Positions 7,642-15,801 of a stretch of 64,000 nt of DNA are shown in pieces (the first letter of the stretch is position 1; every line of letters begins with the position of its first letter). The position numbers were made by a program, and so were the translations under genes. The stretch is from assembly GCA_963756185.1 (NCBI GenBank), contig CAVWMS010000002.1, positions 496,001 through 560,000 on the forward strand. The letters are read 5' to 3'. The DNA is from DATAXI01 sp963756185 (GTDB lineage Bacteria > Verrucomicrobiota > Verrucomicrobiia > Chthoniobacterales > Chthoniobacteraceae). The notes below the pieces were generated by a model. The model had not been told where the DNA came from and did not search any database. It worked only from the letters and a program-made list of their open reading frames with translations.

Positions 7642-8349
7642 ATGAAACCACTCCTTTTTATCATGGCTTCCGCTGCCGCCTGCCTGCCGGCGGCCATGGC
7701 CCAGACCATCTCGCTCAATCCGTATCAGAGCACTTTTGTCGATTCCGCAAATCCCACCGACAACTATGGCGGCGCGGGCGCCCTCGAGGTCTCGGCGACC
7801 GGGTCGGCAAAGGGCAATTTCGATTCGTTGATGGATTTCAACCTCAGTGGCGCGGTGGGGGTGACGGTCCAATCGATCACCCTCCAGTTGGTGGCCACGA
7901 CGCCGAACAACGGCATTTTCAACAGCTCGGCGGCGGGCGAGTTCTCGATTATCTGGATGGACAACTCGAGCTGGCCCACCAGCAACGGCACCCCGATGAG
8001 CCCGAGCGGGAGCGGGGTTAACTACAACACGCTGCCCAATTACCTGGACTCCGGGGATGAAAACGTGGGCACATTCGAATTTACGGGCGCGACCAGCGGG
8101 ACGTTCGATTACTCGCTGGATCTGAGCCCGGGACTGGTCGGTGCGATCAGCTCCGGCAGCGACGTGAGCCTCGAGATCGTGCCGGACGACACGAACGTGA
8201 GCGCGCTCTTCGTATCGGGCAGTTTTACCACGGCGTCCGAGCGCCCGTTGCTGACGGTGGTGGCGGTGCCGGAGCCGGCTTCGGCGCTGCTGCTTGCGGG
8301 ACCGCTGGCCATTCTGGGTTGGCGCAGGTATGGTCGGCGTAAAGCCTGA
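7642..8349 (+). CDS. DNRLRE-like exported protein with PEP-CTERM signal (paralogue 2)
   Basis: A 235-residue paralogue of the 6330 gene. Signal peptide at residues 1-20 ending PAAMA, then the conserved block STFVDSANPTDNYGGAGALE at about 31-50. A Trp-Met-Asp-Asn-Ser-Ser-Trp segment mid-protein aligns with WMQNSSWVE of paralogue 1. The C-terminus carries VPEPASALLLAGPLAILGW plus RRYGRRKA, a textbook PEP-CTERM anchor. The following gene starts 2 bases after its stop codon, so the two are probably co-translated. Likely role: exported component of an extracellular matrix or polysaccharide layer. Confidence 0.8.
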   Translation: MKPLLFIMASAAACLPAAMAQTISLNPYQSTFVDSANPTDNYGGAGALEVSATGSAKGNFDSLMDFNLSGAVGVTVQSITLQLVATTPNNGIFNSSAAGEFSIIWMDNSSWPTSNGTPMSPSGSGVNYNTLPNYLDSGDENVGTFEFTGATSGTFDYSLDLSPGLVGAISSGSDVSLEIVPDDTNVSALFVSGSFTTASERPLLTVVAVPEPASALLLAGPLAILGWRRYGRRKA

Positions 8350-8351
8350 AT

Positions 8352-9050
8352 TTGCAGCGCCGAGGGTTCACACTCATCGAGTTGATGGTCGCGATAGCCG
8401 TGGTGGCTGTCCTGGCGGCCCTTACTCTGGTGACGGTGCAGCACAGCCGCGAGGAGGCGAACTCCATGCGCTGCATCTCGAACCTGCGGCAGTGGGGTTC
8501 GGCGCTCTCGCTTTACGCCGCGGACAACCAGGGCTACACGCCGCGGCGCGGCCAGGGGGTGCAGCCGCTGGCACTCATCGACCGACCGACCGATTGGTTC
8601 AACGCGCTGCCGCCTTACCTCGGCCAGCCCTCGTTCCAGAGCCTGGTTGCGGCCAACCAGCAGCCGAAGCCGGGCGACAACTCGATCTTCGTCTGCCCCA
8701 GCGCCACCTCGCCGGGGACCGGGCAATACTTTCTGCCCTACGGGATGAACATGTATCTCTCGCAATGGGACCAGCCGAATCCCGACCGGATCAGCCAAAT
8801 CCCGGCGCCGGATCAACTCGCGTTCATGGCAGATGCGCCGGGCCAATACGCATCGACCGTGCCGTCGGCGCTTCCGTACGACGTGGCGGCCCGGCATGAC
8901 GGCCGTGCCAACGTCTGTTTCGTCGACGGCCATGTGGCCACCTACGAAGGCAGTTACCTCGGGTGCGGCGTGGGCCAGCCGAATCCGCCCGCGGCCGGCA
9001 TCCGCTGGGAGACGCTCATTCCGACCGACCCGCAAGTTGTTTTCCCATGA
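8352..9050 (+). CDS. Pseudopilin-like protein with N-terminal methylation motif
   Basis: A 232-residue protein with the type IV pilin/type II pseudopilin signal RRGFTLIELMVAIAVVAVLA near the N-terminus: cleavage after Gly, methylation of Phe, Glu at +5. The C-terminal part contains ARHDGRANVCFVDGHVATYE, the H-X9-DG motif of a large exported family common in Planctomycetota and Verrucomicrobiota. The TTG start at 8352 lies 2 bases behind the upstream PEP-CTERM gene and its stop overlaps the next gene's ATG. It probably assembles in the inner membrane as a pseudopilus or surface fibre component; which machine it serves is unknown. Confidence 0.8.
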   Translation: MQRRGFTLIELMVAIAVVAVLAALTLVTVQHSREEANSMRCISNLRQWGSALSLYAADNQGYTPRRGQGVQPLALIDRPTDWFNALPPYLGQPSFQSLVAANQQPKPGDNSIFVCPSATSPGTGQYFLPYGMNMYLSQWDQPNPDRISQIPAPDQLAFMADAPGQYASTVPSALPYDVAARHDGRANVCFVDGHVATYEGSYLGCGVGQPNPPAAGIRWETLIPTDPQVVFP

Positions 9051-9905
9051 GGACGGCCGCTCGATTTCTCCGCGCGGCGTTCCTCGCGGCGCTGCTCGCG
9101 GGCTGCTCGAAGGCTCCCGGGCCAGCCGTGGCACAGCCGGGCGTTGTGCGCGCCGCGGTGATCGGCGGCATGGTGACGACGGGGCTCTGGCAGGCCATCT
9201 CCGCCCGGTTCGAGGCGGCGACCGGGATAAAAGTGCAAGTGGTCATTACCGGCCAACGCGAGATTTGCGCCGACTATTTTCGCAAAGGCCAGGCCGACCT
9301 GTTGACGATGCACTCGGGCGACATTACGACCAACCTGGTGTCCGACGGCTACGGGGTGGACATGCGGCCCTGGACGCGCAACGACTTCGTCATCGTGGGC
9401 CCGAAGTCCGATCCCGCGGGCATCCGCGGCATGAAGGATGGCGCGGCGGCGCTGAAAAAGATCGCGGCGACGAAATCGCCGTGGATGGATTTTGAGGCGA
9501 TCTGGCAGCCGGGAGATGGCGCACAATCTCTGGATGGCGGCCGGCATCCCGAATCCCGTGGGCCCATGGGTGCTCAAGGACGAGAGCACGGACAAATGGT
9601 CGTCGCTGAAGTTTGCGCAGCAGCATGGGGCCTACGTCATCACGGGGCGGATCCCGGTCCAGGCGGGCATCCTGGCGGCGGATGGGATGGAGATTCTGGT
9701 CGAGGGCGATCCCGCGATGCAGCGCTCCTTCATGGTGATGGAGGCCAACCCGAAGCGGTTTCCCAATGCAAACACGGAGGGCGCCCGCGCGCTCTCGGAC
9801 TTCCTGGTGTCACCGGAAACGCAGCAGTTTTTAACGCAATTCGGCGCCGCCCAGTACGGCGGCATGGCGCCATTCCATCCCGTGGGAAGTCCGGACGGGA
9901 AATAG
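9047..9905 (+). CDS. Tungstate/molybdate-type substrate-binding lipoprotein (frame-shifted)
   Basis: Periplasmic solute-binding lipoprotein resembling TupA/ModA-like proteins. The ATG at 9047 overlaps the preceding stop (ATGA). A lipobox LLAGC ends the signal peptide; the mature chain starts with VVRAAVIGGMVTTGLWQAIS and has MHSGDITTNLVSDGYGVDMR. The frame breaks near 9505-9520: upstream it reads KKIAATKSPWMDFE, downstream EMAHNLWMAAGIPNPVGPWV and YVITGRIPVQAG in another frame. Both halves are conserved, so a one-base error is likely. No permease or ATPase gene is adjacent, but a ModE-like regulator lies convergently at 10186, which supports an oxyanion role. Confidence 0.7.
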
Positions 9906-9944
9906 GGCGTCTTAAGTTTTTCTGTAGCCGTGTTGTGGAAGCCG

Positions 9945-10037
9945 CGCGGCAGCGTGTACCTGAACTTGAACTTGAACATGAACTTGAACCTCTTCCGTTC
10001 AGCCTTTCAAGCCGGCCACGGAATTATTTTTGGGGCG
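9945..10037. repeat. Dispersed hexamer-containing repeat, copy A
   Basis: Intergenic sequence with a run of AACTTG/AACATG hexamers (9961-9990) followed by a TTTCAAGCCGGCCACGGAAT segment and a T-rich end. It corresponds to the right two thirds of the element at 22461-22600 in the same orientation. It abuts copy B tail to tail, so the two copies form a large inverted repeat between the binding-protein gene and the ModE-like gene. Confidence 0.6.
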
Positions 10038-10175
10038 CTTAAGTAAATGTGTAGCCGCGTTGGAAACGATTAGTGTGGGAGTTCACGTTCACGTTCAAGT
10101 TCAAGTTCAGGGACACGCTACCGCGCCGGCTCCCAGTCCGGGGTTCCAGGGCCAAAGTATTTCTTAAAACGCCAT
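10035..10175. repeat. Dispersed hexamer-containing repeat, copy B (inverted)
   Basis: Reverse-complement relative of the 22461-22600 element. Shared landmarks read on this strand: AAATGTGTAGCCGCGTT, AGTGTGGGAGTTCACGTTCA, a run of GTTCAC/GTTCAAG hexamers, ACGCT, and the end AAAGTATTTCTTAAAACGCC. Not coding. The hexamer count differs between copies, as expected for slippage within the run. Confidence 0.65.
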
Positions 10176-10185
10176 AGCCGCCGGC

Positions 10186-10545
10186 TTACTCCCGGACGAG
10201 CCGGCGGAATTTGCGCCAGGTTTTTTCGGTGGCGGCGATTGCCTCGGATTCCATCTGGCGGTAGAGGGCGAGCGCCTTTTCGCCGGTGGGCGTGACCTTT
10301 GCGCCCTGGGTCTTGCCGCCGCGATGCAATTCCACCACGGGCTCGACGAATTCGCCCTGCATCGATTGCACCAGGTTCCACGCCCGCATATAGGACATGC
10401 CGATGCTGCGCGCGGCCGCGGCGAGCGTGCCGGTCTCCCGGATGGCCGCCAGGAGCGCGGCCTTGCCCGGCCCGAAGATGAATTTGCCGTTCACCATGAC
10501 CCGGTGCCGGAGCTGTCGCGGAGAGGGTTTTGTGCGCGAGGGCAT
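10186..10545 (-). CDS. ModE-like winged helix-turn-helix regulator
   Basis: A 119-residue DNA-binding protein equivalent to the N-terminal domain of ModE. The segment FGPGKAALLAAIRETGTLAA and then ARSIGMSYMRAWNLVQSM is the LysR-like HTH typical of the family, followed by the wing GGKTQGAKVTPTGEKALALY. The molybdate-binding (Mop) domains of full ModE are absent, as in many short homologues. The start MPSRTKPSP at 10545 is chosen over longer frames because it fits the family. It is convergent with the tungstate/molybdate-type binding protein at 9047. Role inferred: transcriptional control linked to oxyanion supply. Confidence 0.75.
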   Translation of the reverse strand: MPSRTKPSPRQLRHRVMVNGKFIFGPGKAALLAAIRETGTLAAAARSIGMSYMRAWNLVQSMQGEFVEPVVELHRGGKTQGAKVTPTGEKALALYRQMESEAIAATEKTWRKFRRLVRE

Positions 10546-10561
10546 GGGGAAGTTGCAGATA

Positions 10562-11288
10562 TCAATCATCAATTCCCAAATACTTCTCCCACTCGGGAGG
10601 CAGCGGCGCGCTTTCCACTTCGCTGACGATGCGGCCTTCGAACGCGGGATCGAACGTGGTGCTGGTGCCGTAAACCATGATGACATCGCGCGCGCCTTCC
10701 GCGCGGAGCGCGTGGGCGACGCCCGCGGGGATGACGATTCCGACGTTGTTCGGTCCGCGGTGATCGTCGCCGTCGGCGAGCAGGCGCATGAGGCGGCGCT
10801 CCATGCCGGCGCGCTCATCGACGAGCAGCATCTCGACCGTGCCCTGGACAAAGAACATCACGTCCCATTGCTCGCGGTCGTAGAGGCGCAGCTTGAAATT
10901 CCCGGAACCGGCGAAAGAGCTTCGCGAACCATTGCGCGGCGTCGGTCCCTTCCGGGATGAAGGGGGGATGAACGTGAAAGCCCTTGGCTGAATTGGCGTA
11001 CATGGTCGCGGTGGCCCATTGGCGCGGCCAGAGGCCGATCTGCCCGAGGACGCCTTCGCCCTGCCGCGCGAATTCGCCGAAGAACCCGCGGTGGCGCTGG
11101 GGGAAAATGCGGCGCGGGAAAATCTCGACGCCGGGAATCCAGCCGAGCTTCGAGCGGTCGGCGGAGACCAGTTCGCCGGCCTCGACGCCGGTCGTGGCGA
11201 GGCGTTCGGCGAGCGATTTCTGGGCGTAATCGCGTTGTTTCAATCCGGCCCGCGCGCTATCGCGCAAGCCGTGCCAAAGAGGGGCCAT
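10562..11288 (-). CDS. dTDP-4-dehydrorhamnose 3,5-epimerase-like cupin (frame-shifted)
   Basis: RfbC-like cupin protein. The N-terminal half reads FPQRHRGFFGEFARQGEGVL and AKGFHVHPPFIPEGTDAAQW; the C-terminal half, in another frame from about 10870, reads MFFVQGTVEMLLVDER, GIVIPAGVAHALRAEG and MVYGTSTTFDPAFEGRI, conserved in sugar epimerases of this type. The two parts join near 10870-10910, so one indel is needed. It probably acts on a nucleotide sugar or related compound, and it lies 16 bases ahead of the ModE-like gene. Total length about 240 residues. Substrate unknown; the longer N-terminus suggests a variant family. Confidence 0.65.
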
Positions 11289-11395
11289 ACTGGGGACATG
11301 TTATCTGTGCCGGAAGGGAAATTGAACCTCGAAGTTTTCAGGCCGCTTTTTATTTCGGATTGCGGATTGCGGATTTCGGATTTGCCCGCGTGCGG

Positions 11396-12049
11396 CTAGC
11401 GCCTTTCGAGCCAGGCGCGTGTGGCGTATTTTTCGGCGGCGATCTTTTCGGCGGCGCGCGGTGAGGTCAAAGGAACGCGGGTGGACTGCTGGCTGCCAGA
11501 TGGGAGGCGAGGAAGGCGGGGAAATCGGGGGGCAGACCGAGCGCCCTGGATGCTCCCCTGGTGGATGAGGCCGGGCCGGGCGCGGCGTTGCGCGGCGCCG
11601 GCGATTTTTTTCCCCTCGACGAGCACGTCGTGAAGCACGGGGTTCTCGAAGCAGGCCGGGAGATGCGGGGCATGGAACCGGGGCGGGCCGGGCGGCGAAT
11701 GCCGGCATCGGCGAGCGCGCCGCAGGAGGGCGCCGTGGATGACGGCGGTAGAGATTCAGCGGCGGGAGGCGGGGCCCCTGCGCAGCGGGGAATGAGCAGC
11801 GAATAAGTGACATCCTCCCCGTGGAGCACCACGCCGCCGCCCGTCCAGCGGCGGACCGCGTCGCGCGCCGGATGCGCGGCGCGGACCGGCTCGCACCGCT
11901 CGAAATATCCGAACGAAACGGCCGGGCGCGCCCAGCGGTAAAAGCGCAGGACCGGGGCGCGCGGCGGCCTCGAGCAACGCCTCGTCGATGGCCATATTCA
12001 TCGCGGCGGGATGGGGAACGGCGTCATCAAAAAGCGAAATGTCCGGCAG
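11396..12049 (-). CDS. Lipoate-protein ligase A-like protein (several frame shifts)
   Basis: Likely attaches lipoate or octanoate to carrier proteins, or is a related BPL/LplA family ligase. Fragments in three frames line up in order: DISLFDDAVPHPAAMNMAID with EALLEAA at the N-terminus (about 11985-12045), a Gly-rich RRWTGGGVVLHGEDVTYSLL core near 11800-11860, a CFENPVLHDVLVEGKKIAGA segment near 11600-11640, and the end AAEKIAAEKYATRAWLERR. At least three single-base shifts are required. The start is uncertain: no ATG precedes DISLFDD in frame, so CTG at 12049 or the ATG at 12001 are candidates. Divergent from parB. Confidence 0.55.
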
Positions 12050-12167
12050 CCATGGGCGACACGGAGAAAGAGACCGCCCGAAAAGTGGACAACCCCCGCC
12101 TTTTCTGACGCCCAGGGCCAAAAACAAAATTGGCAATCCGCCCTTCACACCAAATACGATCCTCCCC

Positions 12168-13065
12168 ATGCCCAAGGTCGCTCTAGGAAAAGGTCTCGGC
12201 GCGCTGATCAATCAGCGCGTCGCGTCACCGACGCCGATGCCCGAATTGGGCGAGCACGTGCAGCGGATCAAGCTCGAGGACATCGCGCCGACGCCGCTGC
12301 AGCCGCGCACGGAATTTCACGGCGAACAGCTGCGGGAGCTGGTCGATTCGATTCGCGAGCACGGCATCATCCAGCCGCTCATCGTCCGGCAGCGGCTGGA
12401 CAAGTACGAGTTGATCGCGGGCGAGCGACGCTGGCGCGCGGCGCGGGAAGTGGGCCTGCATCGATGCGCCGGTGATCGTGCGCGACGCCTCCGACCAGGA
12501 GGTGCTCGAGCTGGCGCTCATCGAGAACCTGCAGCGCGAGGACCTGAACCCGATTGAAGAAGCGCAGGCCTTTTCCCGGCTGGCAAAGGAATTCGGCCTG
12601 CGCCAGGAGGACATCGCGCAAAAGGTGGGCAAGAGCCGCGCGGCCGTCGCCAATTGCATGCGGCTGCTCGAGCTGCACCCGGAAATGCAGAGCTGGCTGG
12701 CGCACGACCGCATCTCCGTGGGGCACGCAAAGGTGCTGCTTTCGCCTGAAGAGCGCACGATGAGCAATTTCTGATCGCGGAGATGGTGGTCCGCCAGGGA
12801 CACACCGTGCGGGCCACGGAAAAACTGGTGGCGAATCATTTTGCCAACAAGGGCGCGACCCGGCCCACGCGCTCGCGCGGGCAACGGGGCGCGGCAGGCG
12901 CAATTGCCGCCGCAATACCAGAACGTCCAAAACCGGCTGCAGCAGCACCTGGCCACGCACGTGGTGCTTCACCCCGGCGAGAAGCGCGGGCGCATCGAGA
13001 TCGAGTATTACGGCAAGGACGACTTGCAGCGGATCCTCGAGTTGCTGGGCGTCGGCTCGGAGTAG
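12168..13065 (+). CDS. parB: Chromosome partitioning protein ParB (frame-shifted)
   Basis: CTP-dependent DNA clamp that loads at parS and drives origin segregation. The start MPKVALGKGLGALINQR at 12168 is the typical ParB opening. Next come RIKLEDIAPTPLQPRTEF, LIAGERRWRAAREVGL (box I/II region), then in a second frame LIENLQREDLNPIEEAQAFS and the HTH KVGKSRAAVANCMRLLEL, and in further frames VVRQGHTVRATEKLV and the dimer tail HATHVVLHPGEKRGRIEIEY-like end at 13065. Breaks lie near 12455, 12770 and 12860. As parB is normally needed, the shifts are probably sequencing errors. parA is not in the window. Confidence 0.85.
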
Positions 13066-13078
13066 ATCCCGCGCGTCT

Positions 13079-14003
13079 ATGAAAATCCGCGGGAGGCTGA
13101 GCCTCGCCTCGATCCTCCTGGTTACCTTGCTGGCCGCGTGCCATTCCGGCAGCGACGCGAAACCGGTCCCGGAAATCTGGAATCTTTATTCCGGGCGAGC
13201 GGGCATTCGCCGATGTGAAGACGCTGGTCGATCTCGGGCCGCGCCCGGCGGGCTCGGCGCAACTGGAAAAGGCGCGCGCAATACATCACCAGCGAAGTGG
13301 AGAAAGCGGGCTGGAAAGTCGAGCGCGCAGGAATTCGACGACGAGACGCCGCGCGGCACGGTGAAGTTTTGCAACCTGATCGCCCGCTTCGGCGACGACC
13401 ATACCACGCAGCAGGTGATCATCTGCTCCCATTACGACACGAAGCTGTTCGACACGATCCGATTCGTCGGCGCCAGCGACGGCGGCTCGAGCACGGGCGC
13501 GCTGATCGAGATGGCGCGCACGCTCGCGCAGGACCCGGGCCTCGCGCGACGCGTCGAGCTGGTTTTCTTCGATGGCGAGGAGGCGGTCGTGCAATTCACC
13601 GAAACCGACGGCCTTTACGGCAGCCGCTATTATGCGAAGGCGTTGCGCGACAGCGGGCGCTACCAGCAATTCAAGTTTGGCGTTCTCTGGGACATGATGG
13701 GGCCGAAGAACCTCGACATCACGCTCTCGCCGGATTCTCCGCCGGATCTGGTGCGCGGCATCCTCGAGCGCGGCCGACGCGCTGAATTGCGCCAGGATTT
13801 TACCTTTTTCGACAACAACATTTATGACGATCATGTGCCGCTGCTGCACATCGCCGAGGTGCCGACCATCGATTTGATCGACTTCAATTATCCGCCATGG
13901 CATACCGCCGCGGATACATTGGACAAACTGTGGCCCGAACAGCCTCGAGGCCGTCGGCGCGGTGACACTGTATTACCTGCGACAACAATACCCGAACGAA
14001 TGA
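13079..14003 (+). CDS. M28-family glutaminyl-cyclase-like peptidase lipoprotein (frame-shifted)
   Basis: Secreted zinc enzyme of the M28 family, closest in motif layout to glutaminyl-peptide cyclotransferases. A lipobox-like LLAACHS ends the signal peptide. Zinc ligands are visible in CSHYDTK and VGASDGGSSTGALIEMARTL, FFDGEEAV and DDHVPLLHIAEVPTIDLIDF followed by PPWHTAADTLDKL. Frame breaks are needed near 13195, 13265, 13325 and 13935; the corrected end reads LEAVGAVTLYYLRQQYPNE with a stop at 14001. It lies 13 bases behind parB and overlaps the next start by ATGA. Substrate unknown. Confidence 0.75.
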
Positions 14004-14902
14004 AGACGATCACCCGCGCCGAATTGAAGGAACTGCTCGACGCCGGCGGGCCGCACGTCCTCATCGACGTGACGCCGGAGGAGTATTACCGCGCCGCGCA
14101 TCTGCCGGGCGCGAAGAATTGCTGCGTGTATGAGGTGACTTTTGTGGACCAGGCGGCGGCGGCCGCGCCGGACAAGCAGACGCCGGTCATCGTGTACGGA
14201 TCGAGCGGCAAGCTCGCTCGCCTCGACCACCGCGCAGGAGAAACTCGAACGCGCCGGCTACGCGCAGGCGCGGGATTACCGCGGCGGCCTGGAAGATTGG
14301 TGCGCCGCCGGCCTGCCGGTCGAGCGTGGCGGCGACGCTGCCCGAGCCGCCCGAGCCCCGCGAGGGCCGGCACGAAATCGACATCGAGAAGAGCCGCGTG
14401 AATCTGGATCGGGCGCAACATCAACAACTCGCACATCGGGACGGCTGAGCCTGAAGGAGGGATGGATCGAGGTAAAGGAGGCGAGGCGGCCAGCGGGGAG
14501 TTTACGCTGGACATGGAGTCGATCGCGGACATCGATCTGGCCGACGCGGCCCTCAACCGGATACTGATCGGGCATTTGAAAAGCGACGACTTTTTCGACA
14601 CGAAGCAGTTTCCCACCGCGAGATTTCACCTGCGGCACATCATGGTGAACCGGCACGCGAAGCCGGGCAACATCAACGCGGAAGTCATCGGCGCGCTCAC
14701 GCTCAAGGGGATCACGGAGGAACTGGGATTCCCCGCGCTCATCGAGGCGCTGCCCGACGGCGCGCTTGCGGCGGAGGCGCATTTTGACATCGACCGCACG
14801 CGCTGGAACGTGCTCTACGGCTCCGGCAAATTTTACGAATGGCTGGGCCGGCACCTGGTGAACGACGACATCTCGCTCGGCGTGCACATCGTGACGCGGT
14901 GA
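14000..14902 (+). CDS. Rhodanese-YceI fusion protein (frame-shifted)
   Basis: Two domains appear to be joined. The N-terminal 100 residues are rhodanese-like (MKTITRAELKELLDAGGPHV, then YYRAAHLPGAKNCCVYEV, and YGSSGKLA in place of the usual CxxGxRS loop, so the catalytic Cys is missing). After a Pro/Glu linker (LPEPPEPREGRHEIDIEKSR) the chain continues as a YceI-type lipocalin-like domain: SGEFTLDMESIADIDL, HLKSDDFFDTKQFPTARFHL, FDIDRTRWNVLYGSG. Frame breaks near 14215, 14325 and 14410-14460. YceI domains bind isoprenoid-like ligands; the role of the combination is unknown. The fusion could be two genes if the breaks are genuine. Confidence 0.6.
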
Positions 14903-14926
14903 GGGCTGCCCGCGCGGGATCTTCTA

Positions 14927-15316
14927 TTAGGACCGGCAGGCTTCCGGTTGCAGCGCGCGGGCCAGCGCCTCGCGCAGACGCGGGATGTTGAACGGCTTTG
15001 AGAGAAGCTCGTTGACGCCCAACTCATAATATTGCGCCTCGATCTCGTTGCTCAGAAACGCGGAAAGAATCACAATGCCGCCGGGATAACCGGTCGCGCG
15101 CAACGCCTTCACCAGCGACAGGCCGCCGAGACCCGGCATGCTGTGGTCGCTCAACACGAGCGCGAAGCGGCCCGGCTCCGCCTGGATGCGGTCGAGCGCG
15201 GCGCGGCCATCGGGCACGGTCGAGGCGGCATAGCCGCAAAAGCGGAGGGCGGATTTGAGGGCCGCGGCGACGGCGGGCTCATCCTCAGCGACGAGGATTT
15301 CGGCGATGTTTTCCAT
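14927..15316 (-). CDS. Single-domain response regulator
   Basis: A stand-alone receiver domain of about 130 residues. The acidic pair is in ILVAEDEP (residues 7-14), the phosphorylated Asp is D57 in LVLSDHSMPG, and the conserved Lys is in LLSKPFN near residue 107. No output domain follows. The ATG at 15316 gives the usual compact N-terminus MENIAEILVAEDEP; another ATG 9 bases upstream is possible. No kinase gene is adjacent. It is convergent with the rhodanese-YceI gene. Confidence 0.85.
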   Translation of the reverse strand: MENIAEILVAEDEPAVAAALKSALRFCGYAASTVPDGRAALDRIQAEPGRFALVLSDHSMPGLGGLSLVKALRATGYPGGIVILSAFLSNEIEAQYYELGVNELLSKPFNIPRLREALARALQPEACRS

Positions 15317-15580
15317 ACTTTCCATAAACCGGACGGCGACTAAAGCCTCCCGCCGCGTTTTCGTCAATACGTTTTTTACGCCCCTCTTTGTGCTTTCCAT
15401 TGGTGCGTGACTCGCCAGGCCCTCGCCGGCTTCGCCCTGTTGGCTGTGCCCGGCGCCATAGCGGCGAATATAAGACAGTGCACCATAGGAGCTTACGCGC
15501 ACCGCGCGGCCGCCTCTCCAACGACGCTGTTCATTTACGCCATGACATCGCCCGCGCCCGTGAAGGGCCATGAAGCGATC

Positions 15581-15608
15581 TTGACACCCGGACGCGCCGG
15601 GCTAGTCT
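15581..15608 (+). promoter_or_regulatory. Sigma70-type promoter of tRNA-Arg
   Basis: TTGACA at 15581-15586 and TAGTCT at 15603-15608 with a 16-base spacer. The tRNA begins 13 bases after the -10 element, so transcription would start just before the mature 5' end. Confidence 0.6.
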
Positions 15609-15620
15609 CTCCCCTCCCTT

Positions 15621-15697
15621 GCACCCGTAGCTCAATTGGATAGAGCATCTGACTACGGATCAGAAGGTTTGAGGTTCGACTCCTCACGGGTGCGCCA
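15621..15697 (+). tRNA. tRNA-Arg (anticodon ACG)
   Basis: Full cloverleaf: acceptor stem GCACCCG with CGGGTGC, D-arm AGCTCAATTGGATAGAGC, anticodon stem TCTGA/TCAGA with loop CTACGGA (anticodon ACG), T-arm GAGGTTCGACTCCTC. The 3' CCA is encoded in the genome (15695-15697). ACG is normally edited to ICG by TadA. A lower-GC gene follows within about 100 bases. Confidence 0.95.
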
Positions 15698-15801
15698 TTC
15701 TGGCTGAGGGACTCGCGCCCGTGCACGCCACGTGATCAAATGCTCTCTCACATTCGCATATTCTCTCCAACTCGCCCGGTGGCTCGTCGACGCCTAGGTG
15801 T

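Noticed and set aside
9955..10110. Hexamer runs considered as a CRISPR array
   Set aside because: Units are 6 bases without spacers, no cas genes are in the window, and the same run occurs in a larger dispersed repeat at 22461.
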